NCBI GenBank assembly: GCA_002862705.1
Contig: PKDU01000009.1
Location: forward strand, 1 to 64,000
From: Flavobacteriaceae bacterium
Lineage (GTDB): Bacteria > Bacteroidota > Bacteroidia > Flavobacteriales > Flavobacteriaceae
DNA: 64,000 nucleotides
Direction: 5' to 3'
Positions 17,577 to 25,865 of this stretch are shown piece after piece. Below the pieces are notes generated by a model that was given only the letters and a program-made list of their open reading frames with translations, was not told the origin of the DNA and ran no database searches. Both the position numbers and the translations under genes were made by a program. Within the stretch, counting starts at the first letter, position 1, and every line of letters starts with the position of its first letter.

Positions 17577-19001
17577 TTATTCTATGGGCAATCCCGGCAT
17601 AAGCTCACGAACGGCTTCCAGCGAATAGTAATCGGTTGGAATTACTGTATGGACAACTTTCAATGCATCGAATTCCTTCTTCGAAATAGGCGTAAACGAA
17701 TTGAAAAAGATGTTTGCTTTATAAACTTCTTTCATGCGCATGTTAACGTCCATCGCCAATACGTTTTGCCTGTTACGCCCTTTGACCACCTTGTTTTTTT
17801 CAATGATTTTGATGGGTCTTTTTAGTCCAAAAGTAAATTTTTCTTCTTCTTTTATCTGATACAGGGTGTATTTGTCCAATTGGTTTTTGACAAATATATA
17901 GGTTCTGTTATCAAGTCGCTCCTCATAAAACAAGCCAAACAATTTAATTCTAAGTGCGTGTTTGTTGTGGTGGTAGGATATTTTATGTACCCCAAAATCA
18001 ACCACATCCACCAGCAGATAACCGCTGTAGTCTTTTCTCTTTTTTGACGTGAAACGCAATTTATAGGTAGGAACCCTTTGGTCATAGACGATACCCTCGT
18101 TGGTAAGTGTGTATTTATCTGGTTTTTCTAGAAAGGGTAGCGCCCAGTTTTTTTCCCTAAAAAGCAAGGTATTGACCTTTCGCTTTAGCATGCCGAGTTG
18201 TCTATTGGCGTAATCTTTGGGTGTTGCTTTTAGGCTGTCCTTGGCTATTGAATCTACTTCTTTAGCATTGTCGTTATCGACCTTTATAGAAATAAGGGGC
18301 CCTGATTTTACCTTAAAATAGGAGTCTTTTTTGACTCGTTTTTTTAGGATGCGTTCAACGGTTTCGTCCATTGACGCAAAGGTGGCTTCGGCTAGTGAAT
18401 CCTTGAGGGTTGCCGCCTGTATGACTTCTAATTTGTGAAGCTCTGATCCCCCACTGTCTCTAAGCCACTTACTTTGGGTGTAGTCAGTGCTCTCTTCATT
18501 TTTAGGCATTTCTCGAAGGATTTCATCAACAAATGTTTGATCCAATTCTGGGATGGTCGATTTTTTAATCTCGATATCCATTTTTTGAATCACGGAATTG
18601 TTTTTTGAGACTACATAAACCTCGCTAGACGAAAGCCCAAAGTCCATGTTGTTGGGCGTTTTTTCAAGTACGCGCGCCATGATTTCTTTTGCCGTTAGGG
18701 TTCTGTTGGATACCACAATGGGCGCAAGCGCCAAGGCTTCGGGCATCAAAAAAAGGGAATCTTTGAGTTGATCAACACTAATTGTTTTCGTGGCATAGCC
18801 CATGCAAGACAAGGAAATGGAATCTGCGGCATTGCTTTGCCAGTAAAACGCACCTGTTGCACTGGCGATGACGTCTTTATTGCCGTCGTATACATGTACA
18901 AAGGGGATAGGTTCTTGGGAGCTGCTGTCCAGCACAGTAATGCGTTGGCCATAGGCGGCTGTTGAAAAGCTAAAAAGCAACAGTAAGACACATGTTTTCA
19001 T
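17577..19001 (-). CDS. Exported protein with carboxypeptidase-like regulatory domain
   Basis: From the ATG at 19001 the protein is 474 residues and starts with a signal peptide (MKTCVLLLLFSFSTAAYGQ). A longer reading from 19076 would begin in front of the tsf terminator hairpin and is rejected. A carboxypeptidase-regulatory-like beta domain follows (residues about 20-95: RITVLDSSSQEPIPFVHVYD, then SLSCMGYATKTISV). It is linked to an extended beta-rich region that recalls DUF5686-type surface proteins of Bacteroidota, but without their long C-terminal barrel. Function unknown; probably periplasmic or outer-membrane linked. It interrupts the tsf-pyrH order. Confidence 0.75.
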   Translation of the reverse strand: MKTCVLLLLFSFSTAAYGQRITVLDSSSQEPIPFVHVYDGNKDVIASATGAFYWQSNAADSISLSCMGYATKTISVDQLKDSLFLMPEALALAPIVVSNRTLTAKEIMARVLEKTPNNMDFGLSSSEVYVVSKNNSVIQKMDIEIKKSTIPELDQTFVDEILREMPKNEESTDYTQSKWLRDSGGSELHKLEVIQAATLKDSLAEATFASMDETVERILKKRVKKDSYFKVKSGPLISIKVDNDNAKEVDSIAKDSLKATPKDYANRQLGMLKRKVNTLLFREKNWALPFLEKPDKYTLTNEGIVYDQRVPTYKLRFTSKKRKDYSGYLLVDVVDFGVHKISYHHNKHALRIKLFGLFYEERLDNRTYIFVKNQLDKYTLYQIKEEEKFTFGLKRPIKIIEKNKVVKGRNRQNVLAMDVNMRMKEVYKANIFFNSFTPISKKEFDALKVVHTVIPTDYYSLEAVRELMPGLPIE

Positions 19002-19030
19002 TGCATATGCGGATTTGGATACTGCCAAGA

Positions 19031-19072
19031 TAAAAAAAAGACCCCCATAATTGGAGGTCTTTATTTTTTTTA
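19031..19072 (-). terminator. Rho-independent terminator after tsf
   Basis: AAAGACC (19037-19043) pairs with GGTCTTT (19056-19062), extended by two inner GC pairs around a short loop. It is flanked by an A-run on the left and a T-run on the right, so a U-tract is present in either direction. It ends the rplM-rpsI-rpsB-tsf transcription unit, and its position supports the 19001 start of the next gene. Confidence 0.8.
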
Positions 19073-19086
19073 ACAAAGGTTTAGGA

Positions 19087-19914
19087 CTAGCCTAGTGCCA
19101 GGCGCTTAAATCCTGTTACGCTTAGGTCTGCGTGAACCGAGCTTACATAAGCCGAAACACTTTGTTTGCTGTCTTTGATATAGGTTTGATTAACCAGCGT
19201 ATTGTCTTTGAAGAAACGCTTGATTTTTCCTTTAGCAATATTATCGAGCATGGCTTCGGGCTTGCCTTCTTGACGCAGTTGGTCTTTGGCAATTTCAATT
19301 TCCTTTTCGATAACCGCGGCATCAACGCCATCTTCGTTAAGTGCGATGGGATTCATCGCAGCAGCTTGCATAGCAACATTCTTAGCAGCTTCTGCAGCAC
19401 CTTCCACCGCAGTAGAAAGACTAACGAGCGTGGCAATCTTATTCCCCGCATGGATGTACGAACCTACGAAAGGCGCCTCCAAGCGTTCAAAACCACCAAT
19501 TTCAATTTTTTCACCAATGACACCCGTTTGCTCCGTTAGCTTGTCGGCAACGCTAAGGTCTCCCTCAAAGGTGGTTGCTAAAAAGGCATCTTTCGTTTCG
19601 TGCTCTAGTGCAATATCCGCCAGCTTATTGGCGAGTTCTAGATAACTGTCGTTTTTGGCTACAAAGTCAGTTTCGCAGTTAATCGACACCACAACACCTG
19701 CGGTTGCATCGGCGTTTACACGTGCGATTACAGCCCCTTCAGCGGATTCGCGGTCGGCACGGTTTGCAGCAACCTTTTGTCCTTTTTTACGTAGCAACTC
19801 AATGGCAGCTTCAAAGTCGCCACCAGCCTCTACAAGTGCTTTTTTACAGTCCATCATACCTGCACCAGTGCTTTTGCGCAGTTTGTTTACTTCAGCAGCA
19901 GTAATTTTTGACAT
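19087..19914 (-). CDS. tsf: Elongation factor Ts
   Basis: Nucleotide exchange factor for EF-Tu. The 275-residue protein has the N-terminal UBA-like domain (AAEVNKLRKSTGAGMMDCKKALVEAGGDFEAAIELLRKKG) and the core signature VVSINCETDFVAKND. The C-terminal NQTYIKDSKQSVSAYV segment is also typical. It lies 12 bp after rpsB and is followed by a strong terminator. Confidence 0.98.
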   Translation of the reverse strand: MSKITAAEVNKLRKSTGAGMMDCKKALVEAGGDFEAAIELLRKKGQKVAANRADRESAEGAVIARVNADATAGVVVSINCETDFVAKNDSYLELANKLADIALEHETKDAFLATTFEGDLSVADKLTEQTGVIGEKIEIGGFERLEAPFVGSYIHAGNKIATLVSLSTAVEGAAEAAKNVAMQAAAMNPIALNEDGVDAAVIEKEIEIAKDQLRQEGKPEAMLDNIAKGKIKRFFKDNTLVNQTYIKDSKQSVSAYVSSVHADLSVTGFKRLALG

Positions 19915-19926
19915 AGTGTATTTTAT

Positions 19927-20967
19927 TTAGTTGTCTTCTTCTGTTGGTTCTTCCGTTTCTACTTCAGGCGTACTTGCTTTTTTTGCCTTGGGCGCAGCTT
20001 TCTTTTTTGTTTTGGCGGCTGTTTTCTTCGCTTTTGGCGCAGCTTTCTTCTTCGCTTTGGTAGTTGGCTTTGCCTTAGCAGGTTTATCTACTGTGGTAGG
20101 TTCAGCTTCCTCAGTAGGAGCCTCGACGGCCTCCTCAGCAGCAGCTTCAGCTTCCTCAACAGGAGCCTCGGCAGCTTCCTCAGCAGCAGCTTTAGCTTCC
20201 TCAGCGGGAGCCTCTAAGGGTGCAGCTGGTGCAACAACTTCACCTTCAGTTGCAGCGGCATCAGCATCTGCTTTGTCTTTTTGGCGTTCTTTAAGTCCTT
20301 TGGCAACAGCATCGGTAACCAAAGTCATGATTTTTTCAATAGATTTTGACGCATCGTCATTCGCTGGAATCACGTAGTCAACCTCGCGTGGGTCTGCGTT
20401 AGTATCCACCATAGCGAAAATCGGAATGTTCAACTTTTGTGCTTCCTTAACGGCAATGTGCTCACGACGGATATCTACCACAAAAAGCGCACCCGGTAAA
20501 CGTGTCATGTCCGAGATAGAACCTAAGTTCTTTTCTAGCTTGGCACGTAGGCGATCTACTTGTAGTTTTTCCTTTTTAGAAAGGGTTTCAAAAGTACCGT
20601 CAGCTTTCATTTTATCGATGGCTGCCATTTTCTTTACCGCCTTACGGATGGTAACAAAGTTGGTCAGCATACCGCCAGGCCAGCGTTCAGTGATGTACGG
20701 CATGTTTACGTTAGCTACTTTTTCAGAAACGATATCCTTTGCTTGTTTTTTGGTAGCGACGAATAAGATTTTACGACCAGACGCAGCGATTTTTGACAAG
20801 GCTTCGTTGGCTTCTTCGATTTTAGCAACCGATTTATACAGGTTGATGATGTGAATCCCGTTGCGCTCCATATAGATATATGGGGCCATGTTGGGGTTCC
20901 ACTTGCGGGTAAGGTGACCAAAATGCACTCCGGCATCCAATAGGTCTTTGACTTCTATTTTAGACAT
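19927..20967 (-). CDS. rpsB: 30S ribosomal protein S2 with long acidic/lysine-rich tail
   Basis: Residues 1 to about 232 are a normal S2: EVKDLLDAGVHFGHLTRKWNPNM at the start, then TERWPGGMLTNFVTIRKAV and VDTNADPREVDYVIPANDD. The remaining 114 residues are an extension. It first has acidic Ala/Glu repeats of 15 residues (AAAEEAxEAPxEEAx, about two and a half copies). It then has a histone H1-like Lys/Ala/Pro stretch (KAKKKAAPKAKK, twice) and a short acidic end. Usual S2 proteins have about 230-260 residues, so the tail is unusually long. The reading frame is intact through the repeats. Confidence 0.97.
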   Translation of the reverse strand: MSKIEVKDLLDAGVHFGHLTRKWNPNMAPYIYMERNGIHIINLYKSVAKIEEANEALSKIAASGRKILFVATKKQAKDIVSEKVANVNMPYITERWPGGMLTNFVTIRKAVKKMAAIDKMKADGTFETLSKKEKLQVDRLRAKLEKNLGSISDMTRLPGALFVVDIRREHIAVKEAQKLNIPIFAMVDTNADPREVDYVIPANDDASKSIEKIMTLVTDAVAKGLKERQKDKADADAAATEGEVVAPAAPLEAPAEEAKAAAEEAAEAPVEEAEAAAEEAVEAPTEEAEPTTVDKPAKAKPTTKAKKKAAPKAKKTAAKTKKKAAPKAKKASTPEVETEEPTEEDN

Positions 20968-21083
20968 TGTTGTTTATAGTTTACGTTCCCTGATTAGCAA
21001 TATCCAAGTGGCGATGTGGTCGGCCTTGGACATTTAGATGCTAAACTAGTGGCAACAAATTAATGGTATTTAAATGAACTTGA

Positions 21084-21101
21084 TGTTGCGCTATCGCAAC
21101 G
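21084..21101 (-). terminator. Possible hairpin between rpsI and rpsB
   Basis: GTTGCG CTAT CGCAAC (21085-21100) forms a perfect 6-bp stem with a tetraloop just downstream of rpsI. There is no U-run after it, so it may be a pause, processing or attenuation site rather than a full terminator. Confidence 0.3.
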
Positions 21102-21107
21102 ATAAGG

Positions 21108-21494
21108 TTAACGTTTCGAGAATTGGAATTTTTTTCTTGCTTTCTTTTGACCGAACTTTTTACGCTCCACCATTCTTGGGTCACGTGTAAGTAGTCCTTC
21201 TGGCTTTAATACCAAACGATGCTCTTCATCAATAGCACAAAGCGCTCTTGAAATAGCAAGACGTACGGCCTCAGCTTGCCCGTTAGGCCCACCTCCTACA
21301 ACAGATGCACTCAAGTTATATTGACCTGCAGTTTCGGTTAGCGCAAAGGGTTGGTTCACTTTATATTGTAATGTGGCAGGTGCAAAATACACGGCCAAAG
21401 GCTTTTTGTTTACCGTAATTTCACCTTTACCTTCAGAGAGGTAAACACGTGCGATGGCTGTTTTACGACGACCAATTTTGTGAATGGTTTCCAT
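21108..21494 (-). CDS. rpsI: 30S ribosomal protein S9
   Basis: A 128-residue S9 of normal length. It has the N-terminal IGRRKTAIARVYL, the central VGGGPNGQAEAVRLAISRAL, and the basic C-terminal tail GQKKARKKFQFSKR that reaches the P-site tRNA. It lies 1 bp after rplM, the universal L13-S9 operon. Confidence 0.98.
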   Translation of the reverse strand: METIHKIGRRKTAIARVYLSEGKGEITVNKKPLAVYFAPATLQYKVNQPFALTETAGQYNLSASVVGGGPNGQAEAVRLAISRALCAIDEEHRLVLKPEGLLTRDPRMVERKKFGQKKARKKFQFSKR

Positions 21495-21495
21495 A

Positions 21496-21951
21496 TTAAC
21501 TTAACTCGTTGATGTTTAATTCTTTTGGCTGTTGACCACCATGATCGTGCTCAGCACCTTCAACAACGTAAAGGTTTCGGAACAATTCAGCACCTAATTT
21601 GTTTTTTGGAAGCATACCCTTAACGGCTTTTTCAACAACACGTGTTGGGTCTTTTTCAAATAATTCTGTGGCCGTAAGCGAACGCTGACCACCAGGATAA
21701 CCTGTGTAACGGATATAAGACTTATCGGTCCATTTGTTACCGGTTAATTTAATTTTTTCTGCATTGATTACAATGACATTGTCTCCACAGTCAACATGTG
21801 GGGTGAAGCTTGGCTTGTATTTACCACGCAATAGCTTGGCTACTTTTGAAGAAAAGCGACCTAGAATTTGGTCGGCAGCATCAACCACAACCCACTGTTT
21901 ATCAGCGTTTTGCTTGTTGATGGATACGGTTTTATAACTTAATGAGTCCAC
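21496..21951 (-). CDS. rplM: 50S ribosomal protein L13
   Basis: A 151-residue L13 with WVVVDAADQILGRFSSKVAKLLRGK and DCGDNVIVINAEKIKLTGNKW. The conserved YRHTGYPGG-type loop reads RYTGYPGGQ, followed by AVKGMLPKNKLG. It is the first gene of the rplM-rpsI-rpsB-tsf unit and has an excellent promoter match 56 nt upstream. Confidence 0.98.
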   Translation of the reverse strand: MDSLSYKTVSINKQNADKQWVVVDAADQILGRFSSKVAKLLRGKYKPSFTPHVDCGDNVIVINAEKIKLTGNKWTDKSYIRYTGYPGGQRSLTATELFEKDPTRVVEKAVKGMLPKNKLGAELFRNLYVVEGAEHDHGGQQPKELNINELS

Positions 21952-22007
21952 TCTATACGTTTTTGCTCGTTAGCGCCATATGGGATTTACTCCTGTTTGG
22001 CGGGCTG

Positions 22008-22037
22008 CAAATGTACAAACTATCCCCAATAATGCAA
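22008..22037 (-). promoter_or_regulatory. Promoter of the rplM-rpsI-rpsB-tsf unit
   Basis: On the minus strand TTG (22037-22035), exactly 19 nt, then TACATTTG (22015-22008). This is the best match in the window to the Bacteroidota consensus. It leaves about 50 nt of 5' leader, where L13 autoregulation could act (inference). Confidence 0.75.
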
Positions 22038-22084
22038 ACGCTATTTTTGGATTTGTTTTTTGAACTTAGTCGAGTGTTTATTTT

Positions 22085-22183
22085 CTAAGCAACTTTAAAT
22101 TCTGCTTCATTCATTTCCACACTAAATTTCACATTGGCTTTTAAAGCTCGAAATACTTTTAGAATCGTATTTTTGAAGTTCTT
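22085..22183 (-). pseudogene. Probable 3' relic of a helix-turn-helix (XRE/HipB-like) gene
   Basis: In a frame different from the overlapping lipoprotein, 32 sense codons before a TAG read NTILKVFRALKANVKFSVEM followed by NEAEFKVA. That is the form of the last helix and tail of XRE-type antitoxins, where a TLxTxLKVxxALxxxVxF pattern follows the DNA-binding helix. An in-frame TAG lies directly upstream and no helix-turn-helix core is present, so only a tail remains. The assignment is by pattern only and needs a protein search. Confidence 0.4.
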
Positions 22184-22361
22184 CTATGGTTTCTTCAAGT
22201 GCTGATACTGAAGAGAAAACAAACCGACCATTTTGTATCTTTTTTTGTTCTAATACATTTGGTGGTGTTTGCGCTGTTTCTGTGTCTTCAAATTCTAACT
22301 CCTCTTGGCAAGAAGCAAAAACAAACACAATCATTATCATTTTGAATATATTATTTTTCAT
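22122..22361 (-). CDS. Short predicted lipoprotein, probably truncated
   Basis: From the ATG at 22361 this encodes 79 residues with a lipoprotein signal (MKNNIFKMIMIVFVFASC, Cys at 18) and an acidic start after the Cys (QEELEFEDTE). The following GRFVFSSVSALEETIEELQKY resembles the beginning of larger Bacteroidota lipoproteins, which go on for hundreds of residues. Here the frame ends at once, inside the presumed helix-turn-helix relic. I read it as the 5' end of a longer gene cut off by a deletion or insertion. It is AT-rich compared with the flanking rplM and polA genes. Confidence 0.5.
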   Translation of the reverse strand: MKNNIFKMIMIVFVFASCQEELEFEDTETAQTPPNVLEQKKIQNGRFVFSSVSALEETIEELQKYDSKSISSFKSQCEI

Positions 22362-22464
22362 TTTATTTGATATTAAGGTTATGCCTACTTTCAGAATTAG
22401 TGTCGCTTTTTCGGCTAAGTCCAACCTAAAGGAAACTTCACCATATCATATACCAACACCCAAT

Positions 22465-22488
22465 GCTATTGTCTTTGTTAGCAATAGC
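22465..22488. repeat. Perfect 7-bp inverted repeat in the rplM-polA gap
   Basis: GCTATTG (22465-22471) and CAATAGC (22482-22488) flank a 10-nt spacer. A second hairpin, CACCC CTAA GGGTG (22534-22547), and a third, TTGGGA AGTG TCCCAA (22587-22602), follow toward polA. Neither of these two has a clear U-run. The third may end polA transcripts. No gene is seen between 22362 and 22626. Confidence 0.4.
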
Positions 22489-22626
22489 AAAACAGCTGAT
22501 AGGTGGCTTACAGTGTAAACCACGTTGCCAAAGCACCCCTAAGGGTGTCATTAAAAAAATTATTGTGAAGTGTTAAAATTTGGCGCTTGGGAAGTGTCCC
22601 AAATCGGTATAAATTTATAAAAAAAA

Positions 22627-25428
22627 TTAATGCGCCTCTAGCCAGTTGTGTCCAATACCCATGTCAACCGTGAGTGGAACTTGTAGAGAATAGGCTGCTT
22701 CCATTTCGGTTTTCACGAGTTGCTTCAAAGCATCTAATTCCGACTTTGGGCATTCGAAAACCAATTCGTCATGGACTTGTAGCAGCATTTGTGCCTTAAC
22801 GTTTTCTTGTTGCATCTTGTCATAGATGTTAAGCATGGCCAGCTTGATGATATCTGCAGCACTTCCTTGGATGGGCGCATTGATTGCATTGCGCTCGGCG
22901 GCACCGCGCACAATGGCATTACGCGAATTGATGTCTTTCAAATAACGACGCCTGCCCAATACCGTAGCCACATAGCCGTGCTCACGTGCAAAGTCGACTT
23001 GTTGGCCCATATAGGCTTTTAACTTTGGATAGCTTTCGTAATAGGCATCAATTAGCGCCTTGGACTCCTTGCGACTAAGTGTTGTTTGATTGCTAAGCCC
23101 AAAAGCCGATACCCCGTATATGATTCCAAAATTGACCGTTTTGGCCTGGCTTCTTTGCTCACGCGATACCTCATCGAGTGGCACAGCAAACACCTTGGCA
23201 GCCGTGGCAGCGTGAATGTCTTCGTTGTTGTTAAAGGCCGCCAGCATACTGGGGTCTTGACTCAGCGAGGCAATGATGCGCAATTCAATTTGTGAATAAT
23301 CCGCAGCCATCAGCACATGCTCATCGTCTTTGGCCACAAAAGCCTTACGCACCTGCCGACCTCTTGGCGTTCGAATGGGAATGTTTTGCAAATTGGGATG
23401 GTTGCTACTCAAGCGCCCTGTGGCAGCAACCGCCTGATTGTACACCGTATGGACACGCTTGGTTTTTTCGTTTACGTCATCTGGCAAAGCAGCTACGTAA
23501 GTGTTGTTGAGTTTTTGCACGCTGCGCCATTCCAAAATATCAGAGACTATGGGATGATTTTTGGCAAGTGTAGACAGCACTTCTTCAGCCGTGGAATATT
23601 GTCCCGTTTTGGTTTTTTTAGGCTTGTCAACCAGTTTAAGCTTATCGAACAAAATAGGCCCCAATTGCTTGGGCGATGCCAAATTAAAGGTCTCACCGGC
23701 TTGTTCAAAAACACGTTGCGCTAAGGCAGTAGCTTCTTGCTGTAAGACGTTGGACATTTCATTCAAATAAGGCACATCAATGCTTATGCCTGCCAACTCC
23801 ATGGCGGCCAATACCCGAACCAAAGGCAGCTCTACCTTGTCAAGCAAAGCGCGTTGCTCGTTTTTGCCCAGCTCCTTTTCGAAGTGTTCTTTTAGCTGCC
23901 AAGTAATGTCGGCGTCCTCGGCAGCGTATTCGGTTTGTTGGTCTATGGGCACATCGCGCATAGAACCTTGACTCTTCCCTTTTTTACCAATCAAATCTGT
24001 GATGGGTTTGGGGCGATACCCGAGATAGGTCTCTGCCAATACATCCATATTGTGACGCATATCTGGGTTGATAATGTAGTGCGCGAGCATGGTATCAAAT
24101 AATTTTCCCTTGACCGAAATCCCATGCTGCTGCATCACTTTTAGGTCATATTTGAGGTTTTGCCCTACTTTCTCAATGGCTTCATTTTCGAAAAAAGGTG
24201 TTAGGCTCTCAAGAATTGCCTTGCGCATATCGGCATCTTCTGGAATGGGCACATAGTATCCCGTATGGGCTTGCCAGCTAAATGCGACGCCAACGATCGA
24301 TGCACTCACAGCGTCTAGCCCTGTGGTTTCCGTATCAAAGCAAACACTTTTTTGTCGTTGCATGGTCTGCAACAACAGCTTGCGCTCCAGTTCGGTTTGC
24401 ACACATTGGTAGTGGTGTGGCACATTGTCAAGCGATTTGAAAGCAGACAGGTTTTCAATTTGCCCACTGCCGGGTTGATTAAACAAATCAAAGGCAGCAG
24501 GAGCCGCTTTGGTCTCGGATTTGGTTACTTCAGCAGTGGCTTCGGCGGGCTTAAAGACTTTGATAAAAGTTTCACTCAAACGTCTGAATTCCAATTCTTG
24601 AAACAGTTCACTAACCGCAGGCACATCAGGGTCTGATAGTTTATAGTCGTTAGCATCAAACTGTACAGGCACGTCCAGCATAATACGGGCTAGTTTTTTA
24701 GACAACAGCCCAAGCTCTTTATTGGCTTCGATTTTTTCTTTCATTTTGCCTTTGAGATCGGCTGTATTGGCCAGCAACGCTTCCATGCTGCCGTATTGCG
24801 CAAGAAATTTTTTGGCGGTTTTATCACCAACACCAGGAAGCCCAGGAATATTGTCAACGGCATCGCCCATCATACCCAAATAATCAATGACTTGTTCGGG
24901 ATGTGTTATTTCAAACTTTTTTTGCACTTCGGGGATGCCCCAAATTTCAATGCCATTGCCCATGCGCGCAGGGCGATACATAAATATGCTTTCGGACACC
25001 AACTGGGCAAAGTCCTTGTCTGGCGTGACCATAAATACCTCAAAAGATTCTTTTTCTGCTTGCTTTGCTAGCGTACCTATGATGTCATCGGCTTCAAAGC
25101 CTTCAAGCTCAATGATCGGAATGTGCAGGGCTTTGAGTAGTTGTTGGATATAGGGAACAGCAATCTTAATGGCCTCTGGCGTTTCTGATCGATTGGCTTT
25201 ATACTCAGAAAAAATAGCGTTTCTAAATTTTGACCCTCCCTTATCAAATGCAACGGCCAGATGATCGGGGCGTTCTTTTTTGATTACATCAAAAAGGGAA
25301 TTGGTAAAGCCCAATATAGCACTCGTGTCCATGCCTTTGGAATTGATTCTGGGGTTTTTGATAAAAGCGTAATAACCACGGAAAATTAAAGCATAGGCAT
25401 CTAAAAGGAAAAGGCGGTTTTTGGACAT
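22627..25428 (-). CDS. polA: DNA polymerase I
   Basis: A 933-residue repair and Okazaki-fragment polymerase with all three activities. An N-terminal 5'-3' exonuclease domain (LFLLDAYALIFRGYYAF; the HIPIIELEGFEADDIIGTLA acidic site near residue 110). A 3'-5' proofreading domain with its acidic residues kept (VCFDTETTGLDAVSASIVGVAF, near 355). A family A polymerase domain with motif A (MAADYSQIELRIIASLS), the O-helix (RSQAKTVNFGIIYGVSAFGLS) and motif C (LLQVHDELVFE). It is transcribed away from the thioredoxin-like gene. Confidence 0.98.
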   Translation of the reverse strand: MSKNRLFLLDAYALIFRGYYAFIKNPRINSKGMDTSAILGFTNSLFDVIKKERPDHLAVAFDKGGSKFRNAIFSEYKANRSETPEAIKIAVPYIQQLLKALHIPIIELEGFEADDIIGTLAKQAEKESFEVFMVTPDKDFAQLVSESIFMYRPARMGNGIEIWGIPEVQKKFEITHPEQVIDYLGMMGDAVDNIPGLPGVGDKTAKKFLAQYGSMEALLANTADLKGKMKEKIEANKELGLLSKKLARIMLDVPVQFDANDYKLSDPDVPAVSELFQELEFRRLSETFIKVFKPAEATAEVTKSETKAAPAAFDLFNQPGSGQIENLSAFKSLDNVPHHYQCVQTELERKLLLQTMQRQKSVCFDTETTGLDAVSASIVGVAFSWQAHTGYYVPIPEDADMRKAILESLTPFFENEAIEKVGQNLKYDLKVMQQHGISVKGKLFDTMLAHYIINPDMRHNMDVLAETYLGYRPKPITDLIGKKGKSQGSMRDVPIDQQTEYAAEDADITWQLKEHFEKELGKNEQRALLDKVELPLVRVLAAMELAGISIDVPYLNEMSNVLQQEATALAQRVFEQAGETFNLASPKQLGPILFDKLKLVDKPKKTKTGQYSTAEEVLSTLAKNHPIVSDILEWRSVQKLNNTYVAALPDDVNEKTKRVHTVYNQAVAATGRLSSNHPNLQNIPIRTPRGRQVRKAFVAKDDEHVLMAADYSQIELRIIASLSQDPSMLAAFNNNEDIHAATAAKVFAVPLDEVSREQRSQAKTVNFGIIYGVSAFGLSNQTTLSRKESKALIDAYYESYPKLKAYMGQQVDFAREHGYVATVLGRRRYLKDINSRNAIVRGAAERNAINAPIQGSAADIIKLAMLNIYDKMQQENVKAQMLLQVHDELVFECPKSELDALKQLVKTEMEAAYSLQVPLTVDMGIGHNWLEAH

Positions 25429-25522
25429 AGTTGTTTTTAAACTGTGTTAAAAATAGAACTTATAAGCCGAAAGGGAAAAAGGAATTTTCAATAATAAAAC
25501 CTTTAGATAACGTTCATATTCG

Positions 25523-25549
25523 TTGAGTTGTGGAAAAAATGTATTTTTG
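25523..25549 (+). promoter_or_regulatory. Promoter of the thioredoxin-like gene
   Basis: TTG (25523-25525), 16 nt, then TATTTTTG (25542-25549), an exact -7 box with a slightly short spacer, 19 nt before the ATG at 25569. It lies in the divergent 140-bp gap with polA. Confidence 0.5.
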
Positions 25550-25568
25550 AATAATCAAATAATACATC

Positions 25569-25865
25569 ATGTCCAAGTTTGGAGAATTAATTGATGCTAA
25601 TATTCCCATTCTGTTGAGTTTTTATACCGACTGGAACGATCCTTCTGTGCAAATGCATGCCGTGCTTCGGGATGTAGCAGCTGCCATGGGCGATAATGGG
25701 AAAGTAGTAAAAATAGATGTTGACAAAAATCCCAAATTAGCCGAAGCCCTACGTGTCAAAGGACTCCCTACGCTGATGATATACAAATCAGGAGAGATGG
25801 TTTGGCGCCAAAGCGGCGAACAAGATGCCAATACACTTATTGGTCTGATGAAAGATTTTGTCTAA
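25569..25865 (+). CDS. Thioredoxin-fold protein lacking the CXXC site
   Basis: A 98-residue single-domain thioredoxin fold. The strand-helix region where the WCGPC site should be reads FYTDWNDPSVQMHAVL, so both active cysteines are replaced (Asn and Ser). The cis-proline loop is kept (KGLPTLMIYKSGEMVWRQSG). It cannot be a dithiol oxidoreductase and is better viewed as a binding or scaffold protein. To my knowledge close homologues occur across Flavobacteriaceae. The stop overlaps the convergent DUF2723 stop by 4 bp. Confidence 0.88.
   Translation: MSKFGELIDANIPILLSFYTDWNDPSVQMHAVLRDVAAAMGDNGKVVKIDVDKNPKLAEALRVKGLPTLMIYKSGEMVWRQSGEQDANTLIGLMKDFV

Noticed and set aside
19931-20377. Antisense open frame opposite the rpsB tail
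   Set aside because: It is produced by the repetitive codons of the S2 extension; the predicted protein is only Ser/Ala/Phe repeats.
22465-22488. Possible integron attC-like site
   Set aside because: The inverted repeat includes GTTAGCA and GCTAAC but does not fit the GTTRRRY/RYYYAAC core pair, and no integrase or cassette array is present.
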